Shown here piece after piece: positions 59,972 to 64,000 of a stretch of 64,000 nucleotides of DNA. The DNA is from JAAYCI01 sp964370165. GTDB taxonomy: Bacteria > Bacillota > Clostridia > Oscillospirales > Ruminococcaceae. Both the position numbers and the translations under genes were made by a program. The DNA is taken from assembly GCA_964370165.1 (NCBI GenBank), contig CAYJIG010000001.1, positions 73,868 through 137,867 on the forward strand, read 5' to 3'. Every line of letters begins with the position of its first letter. The stretch's first letter is position 1. The notes under the pieces were generated by a model. That model was not told the DNA's origin, searched no databases, and worked only from the letters and a program-made list of their open reading frames with translations.

Positions 59972-62020
59972 GTGGTGCACATAGTGAAGTGGAAGGATGA
60001 TATCCAATACCTGAAAGGTGTGGGTCCAAAACGTGTGGAAAAACTGAAAAAACTGGATATTGCCACGGTGGGTGATTTAGTGTCTACCTTTCCACGTGGG
60101 TATGTGGACTATTCAGACCCTGTGCCGATTGCTACTGCGCCGTATGACGTGCCGGTAGCGGTGAAAGCCGAGGTGCTGAAAATAGAGCCCGAGCGCCGCA
60201 TATCCGGCGGACGACGCGTGCAAAGCGTGATGTGCATGGACGATACGGCCGCTTTAAAGCTGGTGTTTTTTAACAACCCATGGGCGGTGCAAAAGCTGGA
60301 ACTAGGCGAGGAGTATGTGTTTTACGGCAAAGTGTGGGGAGGGTTTTCTCAGCGTGAAATGACGGCGCCTACTTTTTTGAAAGTGGGAACAAAAGCGGCC
60401 ATGGTGCCGATATATCCGCTGACAGCCGGCCTGAAAAGCTACGAGCTGGAAAAACCGGTGAGTGCGGCGTTGCAAGCGCTGGAAGATATACCGGAGCCTA
60501 TACCGGAAGATATTTTGCAAAAGTATATGCTGCCTGACAGGAAAAAAGCACTGCGGATGATACACAAGCCAAAAGATCAAACAGAGGTGCAAGAGGCTAA
60601 ACGAAGGTTTATCTTTGAAGAGCTTTTTTGCCTGCAACTGGGCATGCTGCTTTTGAAAGGCGAAAAAGGCAAAGAAACCGGGGCGAAGATGCAGGCCAGC
60701 TCACTTGCGCCGTTTTTTGACGCGTTGCCGTTTACGCCGACAGATGCTCAGAATAGGTCAATCAGTGAAATTTGTGGCGATATGCAAAAAAACAGCCCGA
60801 TGAATCGCCTTTTGCAAGGTGATGTGGGTAGTGGTAAAACATTGGTGGCGGCGGCCGGAATATATATGGCGGCGCAAAACGGGTATCAAAGCGTGCTGAT
60901 GGCGCCGACGGAGATTTTAGCGGTGCAACATGCCGAAACATTACAGTCTATGCTGGGTAAACTCGGCATAGAAGTGGTGCTGTTGACAGGGAGCGTGAAA
61001 GGAAAACAGCGCACAGCCACACTGAAAGCCATAGCAGACGGTACAGCACAGCTGGTGGTTGGCACGCATGCGGTGCTGAGTGAGCCGGTAGAGTTTTTAA
61101 ATCTTGGGCTTGCCATCACCGACGAGCAACATAGGTTTGGGGTGAATCAGCGCAGTAAACTTGCAAAAAAAGCGCATCATCCGCATTTATTAGTGATGAG
61201 CGCAACACCCATACCACGCACGTTGGCACTGCTGATGTTTGCAGATCTTGATATCAGTGTTTTAGACGAGCTACCACCCGGGCGCACACCAATAAAAACC
61301 AGGATGGTGTCGGCGGATAAGCGCCGTGACATGTTTGGTTTTTTGGGCAGTGAAATTACCAAAGGACGTCAGGTGTATATAGTGTGCCCAAGGATAAGTG
61401 AAGAAGAAAGCGAAGACAGCGAGTTGCAAGCCGCAAAAGAATATGCCGAAGACGTTGCAAGGCCGATGCTACCAAATGCGAAGGTAGGACTGCTTCATGG
61501 GCGAATGAAAGCGGCAGAAAAGGCCTTGGTGATGCAGGAGTTTAAAGCCGGGAATATAGATGCTTTGGTAAGCACCACGGTGGTGGAAGTTGGGGTGGAT
61601 GTGCCTAACGCCAACGTGATGGTGATTGAAGATGCCGAGCGGTATGGCCTGTCGGCGCTTCACCAGCTGAGAGGCCGTGTGGGGCGTGGAAAATGGGAAA
61701 GCTGGTGTTTCTTGGTGAGCGACCATAGCGGCCAAGCGGTGAAAGACAGGCTATCGTACCTGTGCCATAACAGCGACGGCTTTAAAGTGGCGAAATATGA
61801 CCTTGAAACAAGGGGTCCGGGCGACTTTTTCGGGAGTAGGCAACACGGCCTGCCGACACTGCGCATAGCGGATTTGGCAAGCGATACAAGAGAGCTTCAT
61901 GCGGCGCAAAAAGAGGCGTTGAAACTTTTAGAGAGCGACCCGAAACTGGATAAAGAAGAAAATAAAGAACTGAAAACAGCAGTCCAAAACTTGTTTGAAA
62001 AAAATACCGTGCTGAATTAA
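59972..62020 (+). CDS. recG: ATP-dependent DNA helicase RecG
   Basis: A 682-residue branch-migrating helicase that remodels stalled forks and recombination intermediates. The N-terminal wedge/OB domain (about 1-200, with VGPKRVEKLKKLDI) precedes the motor: Walker A LQGDVGSGKT, the DEQH box TDEQHRFG, SATPIPRT, and the C-terminal STTVVEVGVDVPNA and HQLRGRVGRG. Two GTG starts compete: 59972 with AAGGTGG 7 bases upstream, and 59984 with a second AAGGTGG; the N-terminus differs by four residues only. Confidence 0.96.
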   Translation: MVHIVKWKDDIQYLKGVGPKRVEKLKKLDIATVGDLVSTFPRGYVDYSDPVPIATAPYDVPVAVKAEVLKIEPERRISGGRRVQSVMCMDDTAALKLVFFNNPWAVQKLELGEEYVFYGKVWGGFSQREMTAPTFLKVGTKAAMVPIYPLTAGLKSYELEKPVSAALQALEDIPEPIPEDILQKYMLPDRKKALRMIHKPKDQTEVQEAKRRFIFEELFCLQLGMLLLKGEKGKETGAKMQASSLAPFFDALPFTPTDAQNRSISEICGDMQKNSPMNRLLQGDVGSGKTLVAAAGIYMAAQNGYQSVLMAPTEILAVQHAETLQSMLGKLGIEVVLLTGSVKGKQRTATLKAIADGTAQLVVGTHAVLSEPVEFLNLGLAITDEQHRFGVNQRSKLAKKAHHPHLLVMSATPIPRTLALLMFADLDISVLDELPPGRTPIKTRMVSADKRRDMFGFLGSEITKGRQVYIVCPRISEEESEDSELQAAKEYAEDVARPMLPNAKVGLLHGRMKAAEKALVMQEFKAGNIDALVSTTVVEVGVDVPNANVMVIEDAERYGLSALHQLRGRVGRGKWESWCFLVSDHSGQAVKDRLSYLCHNSDGFKVAKYDLETRGPGDFFGSRQHGLPTLRIADLASDTRELHAAQKEALKLLESDPKLDKEENKELKTAVQNLFEKNTVLN

Positions 62021-62033
62021 ACTCTGCATAAAA

Positions 62034-62070
62034 ATAGCTATTTACTTTTTTTATAAAAGTAAATAGCTAT
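62034..62070. terminator. Bidirectional terminator between recG and the 3D-domain gene
   Basis: ATAGCTATTTACTTTT pairs with AAAAGTAAATAGCTAT. A T-run follows on the minus strand; the plus-strand tail is weaker. Confidence 0.8.
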
Positions 62071-62079
62071 TATATGTTA

Positions 62080-63126
62080 TTAATCTAAGATATACACGTT
62101 TAGCTGGCGTTTGCCGAACATGTAGGGTTCTTCAAATGAATCAAAGTAAAGATCAAGCCCTACATGGCCTTCCATCATGGCGGTGCCTGTGTCGGTGGCG
62201 ATGCAGAAACCGTATACAAACTCGCCGTCGGCCGATGTGATATACATGCGAGTACCGTACGGGATAACGTTTGGATTAACTGCCGCTGTGCCGCAATAAA
62301 GTCCAAGCCCGGAAGAACCTTTGCCTCCGCTGGAAGAGTATGCCGTGCACACAGCGTCTTCCCAAAGCCGTGTGTAGTTTACCGGAAGGCCATCGGAACC
62401 CATCTCAATGTCGGAAAAGCCTTCAATACGGCTGACCGGAATGCCGTCTATAAACTCATATGAATCAAGCGGCCTTGGGGTAAGTGTAGGGGTCACGCTG
62501 ATGACTTTACTGGAATGTATAAGGCCGTCCACCATTCTGTCTTGATACACCAGCTCATATTCGCTGTTGTGGCTGAGCTTGAAATCGGCCACCGTGCCGA
62601 CTTCTTCGTGGTATGCTTCGGCCTCGGCGTTGCTTAGGGTTTCAAGGCGAGTTTCCTCCACGTAGGTGACCCTGTGTACCGTGATGGGCGTGTCTTCGGC
62701 CAAAGGTGAGTTAAGGGCAGGCTCGGTATAGTCGTCGCCACTAAGCACAACACCGCTGGCGTTCACGGCGTCGGCCACCGTTCCATCGATAATCCGTGTG
62801 TTATATGTTTGACCGTCGGCGATGACATCCACAGAAAATGCGCGAGTAATGTTGAGAGAAGACGGGCTTCCATCGTAGCCTTCGATAAAGAAAAACTCGT
62901 CTTTTTCTTCTAAAGCATGTCCGGCCAAATCGGCAATTTCATATGGGTCGGTGCTGTGGGTAAGTAATGTGTGCCGTGTGCCGTCAGACTCTGACACCAC
63001 AACAATGTTAAGGTTCATCATAAGAGCAAATAATATAGCCGATACAGCGGCAACAATCACTATGACAAACACAGCATGAGGAACAGCGCTGACATATCGG
63101 CGAAGATATTCTATTTTACGTTTCAT
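62080..63126 (-). CDS. Exported 3D-domain protein with G5/DUF348-like regions (YabE-like)
   Basis: A 348-residue cell-wall protein. An N-terminal membrane anchor (about 17-40) is followed by DUF348-like repeats (RAFSVDVIADGQTYNTRIIDGTVADAV), a G5-like segment (about 160-215), and a C-terminal 3D domain with the Asp motif: AVNPNVIPYGTRMYI, CIATDTGTAMMEGHVGLDLYFDS. The 3D domain is the lytic-transglycosylase-like fold of Rpf2/YabE/YocH proteins that cut peptidoglycan. Start ATG 63126 has GGAGA upstream; a longer frame begins 13 codons earlier without a site. In many Firmicutes yabE lies near rsmA, as it does here. Confidence 0.88.
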   Translation of the reverse strand: MKRKIEYLRRYVSAVPHAVFVIVIVAAVSAILFALMMNLNIVVVSESDGTRHTLLTHSTDPYEIADLAGHALEEKDEFFFIEGYDGSPSSLNITRAFSVDVIADGQTYNTRIIDGTVADAVNASGVVLSGDDYTEPALNSPLAEDTPITVHRVTYVEETRLETLSNAEAEAYHEEVGTVADFKLSHNSEYELVYQDRMVDGLIHSSKVISVTPTLTPRPLDSYEFIDGIPVSRIEGFSDIEMGSDGLPVNYTRLWEDAVCTAYSSSGGKGSSGLGLYCGTAAVNPNVIPYGTRMYITSADGEFVYGFCIATDTGTAMMEGHVGLDLYFDSFEEPYMFGKRQLNVYILD

Positions 63127-63304
63127 AATTTCTCCAAAAAGGGCTTGTAGCCTGTAAAAATGCAAAACAATAGGGACAGTATATCAAAAAAGCACGGCCA
63201 CGTCAAAGCGCTGTGATGTTATAGATATGATAAACGTGGTCATATAAGGAGTTAATAATAAGTATAAAATGGCGGAAAAGCAAGACGGAATACACGGTGC
63301 CGTC

Positions 63305-63333
63305 TTTACAAATAAGCGCAGGATGGATATAAT
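63305..63333 (+). promoter_or_regulatory. Promoter of the MBOAT gene
   Basis: TTTACA (63305-63310) and TATAAT (63328-63333) are 17 bases apart, about 43 bases before the proposed start codon. Confidence 0.65.
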
Positions 63334-63375
63334 AAATACCTGAAAAGCGAATTTGACAGCATGAGGAGAATACAC

Positions 63376-64000
63376 TTGTTCCAAGCTTTGTTATCGGCTA
63401 GTGCCGCATGGCCCATGCGATTTACAGCGGTGCCTTATTTATTGTTTTTGCCCCCGGTCATTGGGGGCTATTTTCTGTTGCGTGGCACAGCCCGTAAGGT
63501 ATGGCTGCTAATAGCTAGCTATTTCTTTTATGTTTTTGCGGCGCCACGTTATTTTGTGGTGCTGTTATGTGGCACGGTATTTTGCTATATGATGGGTGTT
63601 TTGATAGAGAAAATCAAGAAAGATGAAAATAGAAGGGCTTTAGGCATCTTTTCGGTAGTGATGTTGATAGCGGGCCTGTGCTTTTTTAAGTATAATGACT
63701 TCTTTGCGGCGGGGCTAGCGCCGCTGTTTGCGCAGATTGGGGTTGTGTATAACGCCGATTATTTTGTGGCGGCTTCGGCGCTGGGCATCAGTTTTTACAC
63801 CTTTACCGGGATAGCATACCTTGTTGACGTTTGGCGCAAAGACACGACGGCAGAAAAAAACATTTTGGATTTTTCGTTGTTTATGGGATTCTTCGGCACG
63901 GTGACGATGGGGCCGATATGCCGTGCAAGCGAACTTATGCCACAAGTGAAAGATACCACCAGGCGGTTTCAGCCGGAAAAAGCAGGGGAAGCGCTGGTAC
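63376..64000 (+). CDS. MBOAT family O-acyltransferase (N-terminal part, cut by window edge)
   Basis: I translated this frame by eye; it is open to base 64000, so about 208 residues are seen. It has hydrophobic helices with the MBOAT/AlgI/DltB pattern: YLLFLPPVIGGYFLLRG, KVWLLIASYFFYVFAAPRYFVVLL, FKYNDFF, ALGISFYTFTGIAYLVDVWRKD and FGTVTMGPICRASELMPQ. AlgI-type proteins O-acetylate exported polysaccharides together with an SGNH/AlgJ-like partner, which may lie beyond the edge. I favour TTG at 63376 with AGGAGA 6 bases upstream; an ATG at 63361 is in frame but lies before that site. Confidence 0.88.
   Translation, partial: MFQALLSASAAWPMRFTAVPYLLFLPPVIGGYFLLRGTARKVWLLIASYFFYVFAAPRYFVVLLCGTVFCYMMGVLIEKIKKDENRRALGIFSVVMLIAGLCFFKYNDFFAAGLAPLFAQIGVVYNADYFVAASALGISFYTFTGIAYLVDVWRKDTTAEKNILDFSLFMGFFGTVTMGPICRASELMPQVKDTTRRFQPEKAGEALV

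Noticed and set aside
1..64000. tRNA, rRNA, tmRNA, SRP RNA or RNase P RNA genes
   Set aside because: I looked through all intergenic stretches and saw no cloverleaf or conserved core of these RNAs. A covariance-model scan would be decisive.

Overview
The window reads as one contiguous chromosomal segment of a low-GC Gram-positive bacterium, most likely a member of the Clostridia (Eubacteriales). The evidence is strong AGGAGG ribosome binding sites with many GTG and TTG starts, a T-box leader on thrS, HU and LepA of Firmicute type, a DUF4321-maf pair, a MinD-like/MgsA pair, and very AT-rich intergenic DNA with clear hairpin terminators. I cannot name the genus. I see no rRNA, tRNA, phage, integrase, transposase gene or CRISPR array.

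Layout. 1-968 is the start of a FapA/DUF342 protein running off the left edge. 1.2-5.5 kb holds T-box-controlled thrS and a GntR/ABC exporter operon with a palindromic operator. 5.5-9 kb holds a two-gene DNA repair pair (TIGR03915/TIGR03916) and an autoproteolytic XRE-S24 repressor divergent from a small membrane protein. 9-16 kb holds an MFS transporter, HU, a strongly altered dehydroquinate-synthase homologue, an HtrA-type membrane protease with a likely membrane sensor protein downstream, and a SARP-like regulator. 16-20.5 kb is a glycogen/maltodextrin pair (GH13 and glgP). 20.8-24.9 kb is housekeeping: zapA, U32 hydroxylase, dut, DUF4321, maf. 24.9-26.6 kb holds a promoter, three tandem 94-bp repeats in an apparent leader, then a MinD-like ATPase and an altered methylglyoxal synthase.

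26.6-53.5 kb is a large cell-surface glycan region. A leftward operon begins with a legB-type 4,6-dehydratase and a DUF2142 membrane protein. It continues with three tandem copies of an unusual module: a polytopic GT-C-like membrane protein of about 650-680 residues, paired with a 209-229-residue protein that has two membrane segments and an extracytoplasmic beta-rich domain. Divergent from it, across a perfect 10-bp inverted repeat, is a rightward nonulosonic (legionaminic-like) acid operon: legC, ptmE-like, neuB, neuC, two Gfo/Idh/MocA oxidoreductases, a CMP-sugar synthetase and a PfkB kinase. After an unidentified structured RNA candidate and hemW comes rfbC, a Wzm/Wzt-type ABC exporter and two double-domain GT2 glycosyltransferases. 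My reading is that a CMP-activated nonulosonate and a rhamnose-containing polymer are made in the cytoplasm, the polymer is exported by the ABC transporter, and the GT-C modules add sugars on the outer face. This is inference from gene content.

53.5-64 kb holds two unrecognised genes beside a MITE-like element, then lepA, an M3-family lipoprotein peptidase, rsmA, recG, a 3D-domain cell-wall protein and the start of an MBOAT acyltransferase cut by the right edge.

The most interesting points are the triplicated GT-C/partner module, the two enzymes with missing catalytic residues (the AroB-like and MgsA-like proteins), the transcribed 94-bp hairpin repeats before the MinD-like gene, and the structured RNA candidate before hemW.
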